The notes under the pieces were generated by a model that was given only the letters and a program-made list of their open reading frames with translations, did not search any database and had not been told where the DNA came from. Made by a program: the position numbers and the translations under genes. A stretch of 64,000 bases of DNA from Paraburkholderia sp. BL23I1N1 (GTDB taxonomy: Bacteria; Pseudomonadota; Gammaproteobacteria; Burkholderiales; Burkholderiaceae): NCBI RefSeq assembly GCF_003610295.1, contig NZ_RAPV01000001.1, forward strand, positions 5,766,001 to 5,830,000, read 5' to 3'. This document shows positions 1 to 8,013 of this stretch, one piece after another. Numbering within the stretch: position 1 is the first letter of the stretch; the number at the start of each line of letters is the position of its first letter.

Positions 1-209
1 GGCGACTGCTGGTGCAGTGCGCGCGAGCCGTCATGCTGCAAATCGAGCGGCGCACCGATCGCCTGGGCGCCTGGGTCCGCGATCTGCTGGCCCGACGGCA
101 TTCCAACGTGGTGGCCTGCGCGTTGGCCAATAAATTGGCGAGGATCGCCTGGGCCATCCTCGCCAAAGGCACGCACTACCAAGGCGCACAGGCTGTAGCA
201 GCAGCCTGA
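1..209 (+). mobile_element. IS110-family transposase, C-terminal fragment
   Basis: The frame is open from the window edge to a TGA at 207-209 and gives about 68 residues. The segment RLLVQCARAV followed by a region ending WAILAKGTHY resembles the C-terminal (transposase_20 side) end of IS110/IS116/IS902 transposases, which usually finish shortly after a W-A-x-L-A-K-G motif. The catalytic N-terminal DEDD part lies outside the window, so whether the copy is intact cannot be judged. IS110 elements lack conventional terminal inverted repeats, and I could not place the right end of the element. It borders a toxin-antitoxin-like pair, which fits a mobile or accessory junction. Confidence 0.8.
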
Positions 210-661
210 CGCCGCGTCGCTTATATCGTCTGCTGTACCAGGTCACTCCCCGGTTTTGCGACGCGAGATACGTGAAGACATAAACGGCTCAACGGCCGGG
301 CAAGCAACCTGACAAAGCAAATAGCGCTTCGATGCTGCGGGCTTTTTGAGGTTTGTCCGGCGCAGCTCTCATCATGGGGCGGGAACCTGTTCCCACAACG
401 ACCCCGGATAGATTTGCGCATGCCCAATTTACGTCAACACCGACTCGCTTGCAAAAGTCAGGCTGACCATAGATTTGTTTTCCGGATTCTGTGTAGGCAC
501 CGTGTAAGCATTTCCGCGACACTGACTCCCTGCGGTCAACGTCCCGGTCGAGCGAAATCGCTACAAGCGCCACAACCTGTCCATCGCCTGGAGCATGGCG
601 GTCCCGCCTGGTGCCTCAACACCAGATCGACTGCTCGGCACCACATGAAGTGCATAGGGTA
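210..661. other. Intergenic stretch without a recognisable gene
   Basis: About 450 bases between the transposase fragment and the promoter region of the regulator/nucleotidyltransferase pair. Short frames are open on both strands, but none has a convincing start with a ribosome binding site or a recognisable product. Part of it may be the non-coding right end of the IS110 element, whose boundary I cannot see. Confidence 0.5.
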
Positions 662-691
662 TTGACAAGCGCGAAACATCACAGTGACTGC

Positions 692-715
692 GTCCCCGGT
701 CCGTGGACTGTGGAC
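692..715. promoter_or_regulatory. 24-bp dyad repeat, upstream copy
   Basis: First of two 24-bp direct copies (the second at 782-805, start-to-start distance 90 bp). The copies agree at 20 of 24 positions and share TGGACTGTGGAC at their right ends. Each copy is built from GTCC and GGAC half-sites arranged as an imperfect dyad. Paired inverted repeats in front of a regulator-toxin operon are the known arrangement for AbiEi autoregulation, so this is probably an operator for the regulator encoded at 821. Confidence 0.6.
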
Positions 716-750
716 AGCCTGCCGGCACCAACTAATGTTCCACCCAAGGG

Positions 751-779
751 TTGACAGGCTGAGAAAAGAACGAAAAAAT
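751..779 (+). promoter_or_regulatory. Predicted sigma70 promoter of the regulator/nucleotidyltransferase pair
   Basis: A perfect -35 hexamer TTGACA at 751-756 is followed after 17 bp by AAAAAT at 774-779, a 4/6 match to the -10 consensus. Transcription would begin near 786, inside the downstream 24-bp dyad (782-805), so a protein bound there would block initiation. A second TTGACA at 662-667 lacks a good -10 at the right distance. Confidence 0.5.
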
Positions 780-781
780 CC

Positions 782-805
782 GTCCATTGTCCATGGACTG
801 TGGAC
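782..805. promoter_or_regulatory. 24-bp dyad repeat over the predicted transcription start
   Basis: Second copy of the repeat. The centre is GTCCATGGAC and further GTCC/GGAC half-sites flank it, making a nearly perfect 24-bp palindrome with a mismatch only at two symmetric positions. It sits directly after the predicted -10 element and ends 15 bp before the chosen ATG at 821, a typical place for an autorepressor site. Confidence 0.65.
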
Positions 806-820
806 GGCAATCTTGGGCCC

Positions 821-1471
821 ATGATGAAAAGTCAAGATGTAGTGCTTCTGCTCAAGCTCGCGGCGCTGGAGCGGCAAGCCCATGCCTCGGCCGGCGAGGT
901 CCCCGGGGAACCGCCTGACGACCTCGACGCGGCAATCGCCGACATACACGAGGCACTCGAAGAAGAAGCTGGCAACGCGCGTCCGCTTAAACTGAACCTC
1001 GAATTCGATCCCTATAGCGTGCGAGGCCTGTCGAGTGCCATCGGCATCAGCAAATCCGAAGTGAGTAACGCATTGGGGCGTTGCTACGCCAACGGCCTCG
1101 CGAAACCGAACCGGCATGGTAGCGGTCCAGCCGTCAATCGGCGAGGACTCGAAGAATTCCTGTCGTATGGCATAAGGTTCGTATTCCCCGCGCAGACACT
1201 TGGTCTGGCACGAGGCATCCCGACAGGACTCACAGCGCCCATTTTTCAGGGCATACTTCGCAGCGCCGGAGAACACTTCCCGGTCTGGCCCGACCCGCAT
1301 GGCGATACACTCGGGCTCGCGGTGGAACCGCTATACAAAACTGTCACCACTGCAATCCGTGACGACGAAACGCTCTATAAACTGCTTGCGGTGGTGGATT
1401 CGATTCGCCTCGGCCAGCCCCGCGAACGCAAGCTCGCCATAACGCAGCTACATAAGCTCTTGAATTACTGA
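821..1471 (+). CDS. Winged-helix-like DNA-binding regulator (putative antitoxin)
   Basis: Encodes about 216 residues. A helix-turn-helix-like segment lies near residues 65-94 (YSVRGLSSAIGISKSEVSNA), with spacing as in MarR/winged-helix domains; the rest has no motif I recognise. The stop is two bases before the ATG of the nucleotidyltransferase, so the two genes are almost certainly co-transcribed. By analogy with AbiEi, which represses its own promoter through paired inverted repeats, this is probably the repressor and antitoxin. A GTG at 800 would also be in frame, but it lies inside the 24-bp dyad; ATG 821 or 824 is preferred although no strong ribosome binding site precedes either. Coupling and operators are seen in the sequence; the antitoxin role is inference. 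Confidence 0.7.
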   Translation: MMKSQDVVLLLKLAALERQAHASAGEVPGEPPDDLDAAIADIHEALEEEAGNARPLKLNLEFDPYSVRGLSSAIGISKSEVSNALGRCYANGLAKPNRHGSGPAVNRRGLEEFLSYGIRFVFPAQTLGLARGIPTGLTAPIFQGILRSAGEHFPVWPDPHGDTLGLAVEPLYKTVTTAIRDDETLYKLLAVVDSIRLGQPRERKLAITQLHKLLNY

Positions 1472-1473
1472 AA

Positions 1474-2181
1474 ATGGCTACCGTCGACGATCACATCACG
1501 ATGATTCGGGCTGTCGCGAAAGCAATTGGACCGGAAATCTGCCAGGACGTCGCATTCGTCGGCGGCTGCACGACAGCTCTTTTGCTAACCGACCTCTACA
1601 CGAGGCAACAGGTCAGGCACACGGATGACGTTGACCTCATTGTGCATGTATTGAGCTATCCACACTGGGAAAAACTGAAAGAGCAGCTGCGCGAAAAAGG
1701 CTTCCGCGAACAACTGGACAATGACGCGCCGATCTGCGCGATGTTCCTGAATAGCCTGCGGGTCGATTTCATGCCCGATGACGCAGAAATCCTGAAGTTC
1801 GGAAACAGTTGGTACCGGGACGCGCTTGAAAGCGCCGAACCCCATGATATCGGCGAAGGCGTGACGGTCAAGATTGTCCGCCCTGCACACTTCCTCGCCA
1901 CGAAGCTCGCGGCCTATCTCTCGCGTGGAAATAACGACCCGCTGGACAGCCATGATGTTGAAGACATTTTGACTCTAATCGATGGTCGTTCCGAAATTGC
2001 CGACGAAATACTGCATGCGGATCCCGCAATGCGCACGTACATCAGTTCGCAGTTCGACGCACTGCAGAAGCACCGGGACTTCGAATATGCAATCGCGGCG
2101 GCAAGCAACGGGGACGCAGCCCGGGAAAAAATGATCAGCGAGCGCGTCGATCTCATCGTCTCCTTCGCGACACTCGAATGA
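1474..2181 (+). CDS. AbiEii-like nucleotidyltransferase (putative toxin)
   Basis: A 235-residue protein with the signature of the MNT/AbiEii nucleotidyltransferase superfamily: a glycine pair at residues 30-31 (FVGGCTTALLL), the TDDVDL motif with carboxylates near Asp52 and Asp54, and a third candidate carboxylate at Asp98 in LRVDFMP. A later K-L-A-A-Y segment matches the helical region typical of these enzymes. Toxins of this superfamily transfer nucleotides to tRNA or other targets and arrest growth, and some such pairs block phage. The gene starts two bases after the regulator gene. It could instead be a housekeeping-type or orphan nucleotidyltransferase; the toxin role is inferred from the pairing and the operators. 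Confidence 0.75.
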   Translation: MATVDDHITMIRAVAKAIGPEICQDVAFVGGCTTALLLTDLYTRQQVRHTDDVDLIVHVLSYPHWEKLKEQLREKGFREQLDNDAPICAMFLNSLRVDFMPDDAEILKFGNSWYRDALESAEPHDIGEGVTVKIVRPAHFLATKLAAYLSRGNNDPLDSHDVEDILTLIDGRSEIADEILHADPAMRTYISSQFDALQKHRDFEYAIAAASNGDAAREKMISERVDLIVSFATLE

Positions 2182-2555
2182 ACGACCGAAGCCCTGCCAC
2201 GTGGCAGTGGTACAGCAGGCAAGGGACGACCTGCACCGAAAATCGGGACGCCTGCGGCATCTTTCAATCCGCGGCCTACACCTTCTCTGTGGTCGTGGAT
2301 GCCTCGCCTCGCGGCGAACGCGGGATCCAGTTCAATACCTGCTGGATCACAACGGTCCTCGATCGCATGAGCCCAGAACTGCCTTCCGTAGCATCTGTAC
2401 TTTCTGCGCTGCACGAGGGGCAAAAGCATCTGCGTACTGAGCGATTCTTCGCGGAGAAAGCCTCGTATGCCGCCTTCCTGTTTCCGCGCGAAGCGAAAGA
2501 CGGTTACAGGCTCAGTACGGCAAGCGCCACAACGATCAGCGCAAACGCCACGTAG
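2178..2555 (+). CDS. Small hypothetical protein coupled to the nucleotidyltransferase
   Basis: A 125-codon frame begins at an ATG that overlaps the nucleotidyltransferase stop as ATGA, which suggests translational coupling. I recognise no domain, signal peptide or membrane segment. The first 100 residues have a plausible protein composition (for example HLRTERFFAEKASYAAF), while the last 20 are rich in Ser, Thr and Ala and look less convincing, so the C-terminus may have been altered. It could be a third member of the module or a decayed remnant. Coding status is uncertain because the start overlap is the main support. Confidence 0.4.
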   Translation: MNDRSPATWQWYSRQGTTCTENRDACGIFQSAAYTFSVVVDASPRGERGIQFNTCWITTVLDRMSPELPSVASVLSALHEGQKHLRTERFFAEKASYAAFLFPREAKDGYRLSTASATTISANAT

Positions 2556-2636
2556 GCATTGGTAACGGTCCTGAGCGCGGAGACTGGCCTTCTGTGCGCT
2601 GGCTGGGAGCGTGATGTCAGTTCGAAAGCCGCTTAA

Positions 2637-3587
2637 TCAGACAGCAGCAGGCGAAGCGTCACGCAGTTCGATGCCGGTCCATACGCCGCGCGAACAAAGC
2701 TCCGCGATCAGTTCGCAGATGCACTGACGTACCGCAAGCGATGCGGAACTGACAGGAAGCGCATTCGGCCAGCAAATGCTCGCCGGCCGACGGATCACCG
2801 GGTCGACGAGGCGACGCATCCTGGGCCGATCTGCCGGCGCACGCAGCGCAAGCGCCGACGCAGGCAGAATCGTGCAGGCCGCCCCGGACTGTGCGATCGA
2901 CAGCAACATGGGAAGCGAATCGACGTCCGCGATGATATTCAGCGGCACCTGCTCGCGAGCGAAGGTGCGTTCGAGCAGCAGTCGCAATCCGTTCGACACG
3001 CCAGGCGCCACGAGCGGTACGTCGGTCAGCGCCGACAGCGCGCAGGTGCGCGAGCGTCCCGTCACCGCGCCACCAGGCTCGCCCATCACATACAGCTCTT
3101 CGTCGAGCACCGGCAAGGCACTGATGCCCGGTGTATTCGTATCACGGAACAGTATCGCAAGATCGAGCCGGCCATTGGCGAGCAACTCGTTCAGGTAGCC
3201 GCTCATGCTCTCGAAGAACTGCAACCGGATGCCCGGATAACGCTGCCTGACACGCTCAAATACCGGCATCGCCAGGATTGACGCCATCGTGGTGGGCAGC
3301 CCGACAGCAACCGTTCCCGATTCCGCCCCGACACCTTCCCGAACCTCCTGACGCAACTGCTCCATCTGATGCAGGACGAGACGCGCATGCCGATACATGG
3401 CCTGCCCGGCGGCGGTCGGTTTCACGCCCTGCGAACTGCGGATGAGCAGCGGAACACCAACGTCGTCCTCCAGTTTCGCGATCTGCTGGCTGAGCGACGG
3501 CTGCGCGACGTACAGCTTTTCCGCGGCCTTGCCGAGGCTCCCGTAATCGACGATGTTCACGAAATAACGGAGCTGGCGTATGTCCAT
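2637..3587 (-). CDS. itcR: LysR-type regulator of itaconate catabolism (ItcR/RipR-like)
   Basis: A 316-residue LysR regulator of normal family length. The N-terminal helix-turn-helix (residues 1-60) starts MDIRQLRYFVNIVDYGSLGK and contains AQPSLSQQIAKLE; the rest is the co-inducer-binding part. The start at 3587 is chosen because MDIRQLRYF is the canonical beginning of this subgroup; an upstream in-frame ATG would add ten unconserved residues. It is divergent from the itaconyl-CoA hydratase gene with about 150 bp between them, the arrangement known for the itaconate regulator in Pseudomonas aeruginosa (beside PA0878) and for RipR. It most likely activates the ich-acd-ict operon and possibly ccl in response to itaconate or its CoA ester. 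Assignment to itaconate rests on gene context. Confidence 0.8.
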   Translation of the reverse strand: MDIRQLRYFVNIVDYGSLGKAAEKLYVAQPSLSQQIAKLEDDVGVPLLIRSSQGVKPTAAGQAMYRHARLVLHQMEQLRQEVREGVGAESGTVAVGLPTTMASILAMPVFERVRQRYPGIRLQFFESMSGYLNELLANGRLDLAILFRDTNTPGISALPVLDEELYVMGEPGGAVTGRSRTCALSALTDVPLVAPGVSNGLRLLLERTFAREQVPLNIIADVDSLPMLLSIAQSGAACTILPASALALRAPADRPRMRRLVDPVIRRPASICWPNALPVSSASLAVRQCICELIAELCSRGVWTGIELRDASPAAV

Positions 3588-3733
3588 GATCGAAGCCTGC
3601 GGAAAGCGAAGCGCCATAGGATACGCTTATGCCCGGCACATTCAACCGATATTTCCAGAGTACGGATCATTCACATAGAGTCGTCTAATTCCAATTCGAA
3701 AGTGCTGGCCACCCAGCACTGGAGACGACCCCA
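3588..3733. promoter_or_regulatory. Divergent promoter region itcR / ich
   Basis: 146 bp between the LysR start and the hydratase start, expected to hold the LysR binding sites. The 8-mer GCTTATGC at 3625-3632 reappears in inverse orientation at 8022-8029 in front of the citramalyl-CoA lyase gene, so it is a possible shared element. No clear sigma70 hexamer pair stands out. The ich ribosome binding site GGAGACGA is at 3721-3728. Confidence 0.4.
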
Positions 3734-4591
3734 ATGATTACGCCAGCGCCCGCCCCGGATCCACAGTCGGTTCAGACCGTCACTGACATCATTGCCCCTG
3801 CGCCGGCTGCCGCGCTCAGCGCCACACTCGACTGTCGTGAAGCGCCCCGTAGCGGCGATCCACTGCCTCCAATCTGGCACTGGCTCTATTTTTGGACACC
3901 CTCACCGCAAGCGGAACTGGGAAGCGACGGCCATCCGCGGAAAGGCGGGTTCCTCCCCGACCTCGGGCTGCCGCGGCGCATGGCCGCGGGCGGCCGGATC
4001 ACCTTCAACGCCGCGCTCACCATCGGTTCAAGCGCCGAGCGCGTCTCGCGTGTCATGTCCGTCGAGCACAAGGAAGGCCGCAGCGGCCGGCTCGCATTCG
4101 TGACCCTCGAGCACGAAATCAGGACGAACGGCGTCACGGCAATCCGCGAAGAGCAGGACATCGTCTATCGCGAACCCGCGCAACCCGGCCAGCCGCAGCC
4201 GCAGCTGAAATCCGCGCCCACACCCGCGCCGGCCGGCCCCGATTGGGAACGCATCATTGCGCCGACCGAGGTGCTGCTGTTTCGCTTTTCCGCGCTGACC
4301 TTGAACGGTCACCGTATCCATTACGACCGCGATTACGCGCGCGAAATCGAAGGTTATCCCGACCTCGTCGTCCACGGACCACTTATCGCCACCCTGTTGC
4401 TCGACACCGTCGCGCGCTTCGCGCCTGAAGCGGTCGTGCGGGAATACACGTTCAAGGCAGTGAGGCCGACCTTCCTTGGCAACACATTCGCCATTTGCGG
4501 CCGGCGCGCGGCCGACGGCCAATCCACCGATCTGTGGGCAAAAGACCACGAGGGCTACCTGACGATGTCGGCTCGCGCCGTGCTCGCCTGA
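3734..4591 (+). CDS. ich: Itaconyl-CoA hydratase (MaoC/FAS1-like dehydratase)
   Basis: A 285-residue hot-dog protein of the MaoC-like, mesaconyl-C4-CoA hydratase type. The N-terminal half carries the FLPDLGLPRRMAAGG segment typical of this family; the C-terminal half carries the hydratase motif with IHYDRDYA and VVHGPL (about residues 195-220). In P. aeruginosa the homologue Ich adds water to itaconyl-CoA to give (S)-citramalyl-CoA, the second step of itaconate degradation. The start has GGAGACGA a few bases upstream. It is first gene of an ich-acd-ict operon and divergent from the LysR gene. A mesaconyl-CoA hydratase role in another C5 pathway is the main alternative; the neighbouring CoA-transferase and lyase favour itaconate. 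Confidence 0.8.
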   Translation: MITPAPAPDPQSVQTVTDIIAPAPAAALSATLDCREAPRSGDPLPPIWHWLYFWTPSPQAELGSDGHPRKGGFLPDLGLPRRMAAGGRITFNAALTIGSSAERVSRVMSVEHKEGRSGRLAFVTLEHEIRTNGVTAIREEQDIVYREPAQPGQPQPQLKSAPTPAPAGPDWERIIAPTEVLLFRFSALTLNGHRIHYDRDYAREIEGYPDLVVHGPLIATLLLDTVARFAPEAVVREYTFKAVRPTFLGNTFAICGRRAADGQSTDLWAKDHEGYLTMSARAVLA

Positions 4592-4618
4592 CCCAACCCT
4601 TCACCCGGAATTCACACC

Positions 4619-5779
4619 ATGAATGCTGCAGCCGACCCGTTCCAGGACATCCGCGAAGCCATCCGCGACCTGTGTAGCAAGTTTCCAGCCGGGTACTTTC
4701 GTCAGGTCGACGAAGAGCGCGGCTATCCCGAAGTCTTCGTCGACGCGCTCACCAAGGCGGGCTGGCTAGCCGCGCTGATCCCGCAGGAATACGGCGGCTC
4801 CGGTCTCGGCCTCACCGAGGCATCGGTGATCATGGAGGAAATCAACCGCAACGGCGGCAATTCGGGCGCCTGCCACGGCCAGATGTACAACATGGGCACG
4901 CTGCTGCGTCATGGCTCAGCCGAACAGAAAGCGCTCTATCTGCCGAAGATCGCCTCGGGCGAGTTGCGGCTGCAGTCGATGGGCGTAACGGAGCCGACGA
5001 CCGGCACCGATACGACGAAGATCAAGACAACCGCTGTGCGCAAAGGCGATCGTTACATGATCAACGGTCAGAAGGTCTGGATCTCGCGCATCCAGCACTC
5101 CGACCTGATGATCCTGCTGGCACGGACCACACCGCTGTCCGACGTGGCGAAGAAGAGCGAAGGCATGTCCATTTTTATCGTGGATCTGGCGGATGCGATC
5201 GGCAACGGCATGACCGTGCGCCCGATCCCTAACATGGTCAACCACGAGACCAACGAACTCTTCTTCGACAATCTCGAGATTCCCGCCGAGAACCTGATTG
5301 GCGAGGAAGGCAAAGGCTTCAAGTACATTCTCGACGGCCTGAATGCCGAACGCACGCTGATTGCGGCCGAATGTATCGGTGATGGTTACTGGTTTGTCGA
5401 CAAGGTCTCGCGGTACGTGAAGGATCGAGTCGTGTTCGGACGTCCGATCGGACAGAACCAGGGTGTCCAGTTCCCGATCGCGCGCTCGTTCATCAATGTC
5501 GAAGCGGCCAGCCTGATGCGCTTCGAGGCTGCGCGCCGCTTCGATGCGCATGAGCCGTGCGGCGCACAGGCGAACATGGCGAAGCTGCTCGCCGCTGACG
5601 CATCGTGGGAAGCCGCGAACGCCTGTTTGCAATTCCATGGCGGCTTCGGCTTCGCCTGCGAGTACGACGTCGAACGCAAGTTCCGCGAGACGCGGCTCTA
5701 TCAGGTTGCGCCGATCTCGACGAACCTGATTCTCTCCTATGTCGCCGAGCATATCCTCGGTCTGCCCCGTTCGTTCTGA
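4619..5779 (+). CDS. Acyl-CoA dehydrogenase of the itaconate cluster
   Basis: A 386-residue flavoprotein of the acyl-CoA dehydrogenase family. It shows the FAD/substrate loop MGVTEPTTGTDT (about residues 120-131) and the C-terminal HGGFGFACEYDVERKFRETR block. At the position where medium-chain enzymes carry the catalytic Glu of the YEG motif it has LYQVAPIST, so the base must lie elsewhere, as in isovaleryl-CoA dehydrogenase-type enzymes. A homologue sits at the same place in the P. aeruginosa itaconate locus (PA0879), but its substrate is not established; a methylsuccinyl- or related C5 dicarboxyl-CoA is plausible. It lies 27 bp after ich and 16 bp before ict. Confidence 0.8.
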   Translation: MNAAADPFQDIREAIRDLCSKFPAGYFRQVDEERGYPEVFVDALTKAGWLAALIPQEYGGSGLGLTEASVIMEEINRNGGNSGACHGQMYNMGTLLRHGSAEQKALYLPKIASGELRLQSMGVTEPTTGTDTTKIKTTAVRKGDRYMINGQKVWISRIQHSDLMILLARTTPLSDVAKKSEGMSIFIVDLADAIGNGMTVRPIPNMVNHETNELFFDNLEIPAENLIGEEGKGFKYILDGLNAERTLIAAECIGDGYWFVDKVSRYVKDRVVFGRPIGQNQGVQFPIARSFINVEAASLMRFEAARRFDAHEPCGAQANMAKLLAADASWEAANACLQFHGGFGFACEYDVERKFRETRLYQVAPISTNLILSYVAEHILGLPRSF

Positions 5780-5795
5780 CGAGGACTTTCCGATC

Positions 5796-6974
5796 ATGCG
5801 CCCTCTCGAAGGAATCAAGGTCATTACGTTCGAGCATGCGATTGCGGCGCCGTTCTGCACGCGACAACTCGCAGACCTCGGAGCCCGCGTCATCAAGATC
5901 GAACGCCCCGGCACCGGCGACTTCGCGCGCCACTACGACGAGCGCGTTCACGGTCTCGCGTCGCACTTCGTGTGGACGAACCGCTCGAAGGAAAGCATCA
6001 CGCTCGACGTAAAGCGGCCGGACGCTATCGAAGTCGTCCATGGGCTGCTGGCCGATGCGGACGTGTTCGTGCAGAATCTCGCGCCCGGCGCCACGCAGCG
6101 ACTCGGGCTCGATGACGACGCCCTGCAGGCACGCTACCCGAAACTGATTGTCTGCGACATCTCCGGCTATGGGCTCGACGGCCCCTACCGCGACAAGAAG
6201 GCCTATGACCTGCTTATTCAGAGTGAGTCGGGCTTTCTCAGCATCACAGGATCAGAAGGCGAGCCGGCGAAAGCAGGCTGCTCAATCGCCGACATCGCGG
6301 CAGGCATGTACGCCTACACCAACATTCTCGCGGCGCTCATCGAACGCGGAAAGACCGGACGCGGCCGACGCATCGATGTATCGATGCTGGAAAGCATGGT
6401 CGAATGGATGAGCTACCCGTTGTACTACGCGATCGACGGAAAGGCGCCTCCCAACCGCGCCGGCGCCTCGCATGCGACGATCTATCCGTACGGTCCGTTC
6501 AAGGCCGGCGACGGCCAGACCGTCATGCTCGGCCTCCAGAACGAGCGGGAATGGAAAAGGTTCTGTGAAACGGTGATCCAGAAGCCGGACCTCGCGGTCG
6601 ACGCGCGTTTCTGTTCAAACAGCCGCCGCGTCAAGAACCGCGCCGAACTCGGCCATCTCATCGAAGAAGCGTTCACTGCCCTGACAGCGCGGCAGGTCAT
6701 TGAACGTCTCGAAGAGGCCAGGATTGCAAACGCGCATATGAACGACATGCAGGCGGTCTGGGCGCACGAGCAACTCGTCGCGAGAAAGCGCTGGACCCGG
6801 GTCGCCACGCCAGCCGGTGAAATCCCCGCCCTGTATCCCCCAGGCATCACGCAGGAGGACACCCCTCGCATGGACCCGGTGCCCGCGCTTGACCAACACA
6901 CGGACATGATTTTGCAGGAGCTTGGCTACGCCGACGACTGCATCCAGGAGTTGCACCGAACCGGCACAGTCTGA
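5796..6974 (+). CDS. ict: Itaconate CoA-transferase (CaiB/BaiF, type III)
   Basis: A 392-residue type III CoA-transferase. MRPLEGIKVITFEHAIAAPF starts the family's N-terminal domain, and the catalytic aspartate that forms the mixed anhydride is Asp138 in KKAYDLLIQ. The start at 5796 fits the conserved N-terminus and has GAGGA about ten bases upstream; a longer frame beginning at 5739 would overlap the dehydrogenase gene by 41 bases without adding conserved sequence. In P. aeruginosa Ict moves CoA from succinyl-CoA to itaconate, the entry step of the pathway. Position after ich and acd, and before a convergent citramalyl-CoA lyase gene, supports this role. Confidence 0.8.
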   Translation: MRPLEGIKVITFEHAIAAPFCTRQLADLGARVIKIERPGTGDFARHYDERVHGLASHFVWTNRSKESITLDVKRPDAIEVVHGLLADADVFVQNLAPGATQRLGLDDDALQARYPKLIVCDISGYGLDGPYRDKKAYDLLIQSESGFLSITGSEGEPAKAGCSIADIAAGMYAYTNILAALIERGKTGRGRRIDVSMLESMVEWMSYPLYYAIDGKAPPNRAGASHATIYPYGPFKAGDGQTVMLGLQNEREWKRFCETVIQKPDLAVDARFCSNSRRVKNRAELGHLIEEAFTALTARQVIERLEEARIANAHMNDMQAVWAHEQLVARKRWTRVATPAGEIPALYPPGITQEDTPRMDPVPALDQHTDMILQELGYADDCIQELHRTGTV

Positions 6975-7010
6975 GTCGGTCCCCGTCCCTCGACGTTCCA
7001 GCAAAAGCAA

Positions 7011-7042
7011 ACGCCTCGGCATCACTTCAGATGCCAAGGCGT
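7011..7042. terminator. Bidirectional terminator between ict and ccl
   Basis: A hairpin with 13-bp arms (7011-7023 and 7030-7042, one G-T pair) and a 6-base loop lies between the convergent ict and ccl genes. A run of seven T at 7070-7076 follows on the plus strand after a gap, and A/T-rich sequence flanks the other side. Position and stability fit a shared terminator. Confidence 0.75.
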
Positions 7043-7102
7043 CGTGACGTCGGAAACAACCATGGCGGTTTTTTTGTCAACGCTACCGGCCGGCTCGATC
7101 GG

Positions 7103-7987
7103 CTACCCATTTCCGCGGTTCACGGCATTGTCGAGCGCGAGCAGTTGCTGCGCGCGCAGCAGCACGGGCCGGTCGATCATCTTGCCGTCCAGCGTGATCG
7201 CTCCAGCTTGTGACGCGGCCGCCGCCTCGACGACGCGCGCGGCCCACTGTAGTTCCTGCTCACTCGGACGATAGCAGCGATGCACGGCTTCAATCTGCTT
7301 CGGATGAATGCAGAGCTTCGCCCCGAAGCCCTGGCGCTTGCCGTTCAACGCGTCGCGCTCGAGCCGGCCGCTATCGTGGATGTCGGGCGTGACGCCGTCG
7401 ATCGGCGTCTCGATGCCCGCTACACGCGAGATTAGCGCGAGTTGCGCGCGATATTGATTCAAGGGCTCGCCGTCGTCGTCCATTCCCATCTCGGCAATGA
7501 AGTCCAGCGTGCCGAACATCAGCCGCTTGACGAACGGCGCCTTCGCGATCTCCAGCGCGCTCCACATCCCGAGTGCGCTCTCGACGAGCGGAAAAACCGG
7601 CACGCGGCGACGCGCGATAGAAACCGTCGCCGCAATATCGGCGGCCTGCTCGGCCTTCGGCAGCACGATGCCCGCCACGCCGTCCAGCGCGCCGAGCTTC
7701 GCATCCTGCTCGAACCACGGCGTGGCGCGCCCGTTGATCCGCACCAGCACAGGATGCCTGCGCGACACCCAGTTGGCAATGTGCTCGCGCGCCGCCTCCT
7801 TGGCGGCGGGCTCGACGGCGTCTTCGAGATCGATGATGACAGTGTCCGCACCGCTCAATAGCGCACGATCGAAGCGATCGGGTCGGCTCCCCGGCACGAA
7901 CAGGAAAGACTGCGGCGAAAAGCTGGCGTTGCCGATTTCGTCGCGGAGTACCTGGGCCGCCTTCGAGCTGCTCCGGTCAAAGTACAC
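7103..7987 (-). CDS. ccl: Citramalyl-CoA lyase (HpcH/HpaI, CitE-like)
   Basis: A 294-residue CitE-family lyase. Visible motifs are SFLFVPGSRPDRFDRAL near residues 27-43, DLEDAVEP, the substrate-binding VRINGR and PLVESALGM. In P. aeruginosa Ccl splits (S)-citramalyl-CoA into acetyl-CoA and pyruvate, the last step of itaconate degradation. The GTG start at 7987 is preceded by GAGGAGACCCA, an excellent ribosome binding site. It is convergent with ict rather than in the same operon, unlike the P. aeruginosa locus, and so has its own promoter. Malyl-CoA or other 3-hydroxyacyl-CoA lyase activity is possible, but the context makes citramalyl-CoA the best guess. Confidence 0.8.
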   Translation of the reverse strand: MYFDRSSSKAAQVLRDEIGNASFSPQSFLFVPGSRPDRFDRALLSGADTVIIDLEDAVEPAAKEAAREHIANWVSRRHPVLVRINGRATPWFEQDAKLGALDGVAGIVLPKAEQAADIAATVSIARRRVPVFPLVESALGMWSALEIAKAPFVKRLMFGTLDFIAEMGMDDDGEPLNQYRAQLALISRVAGIETPIDGVTPDIHDSGRLERDALNGKRQGFGAKLCIHPKQIEAVHRCYRPSEQELQWAARVVEAAAASQAGAITLDGKMIDRPVLLRAQQLLALDNAVNRGNG

Positions 7988-8013
7988 TGGGTCTCCTCGC
8001 TAAACTAATGGGC

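Noticed and set aside
536..1300. Long open frame on the minus strand across the regulator gene
   Set aside because: It runs antisense to a gene with a family-like helix-turn-helix, an operator-bearing promoter and a coupled partner; high GC makes long antisense frames common, and the translation resembles no protein.
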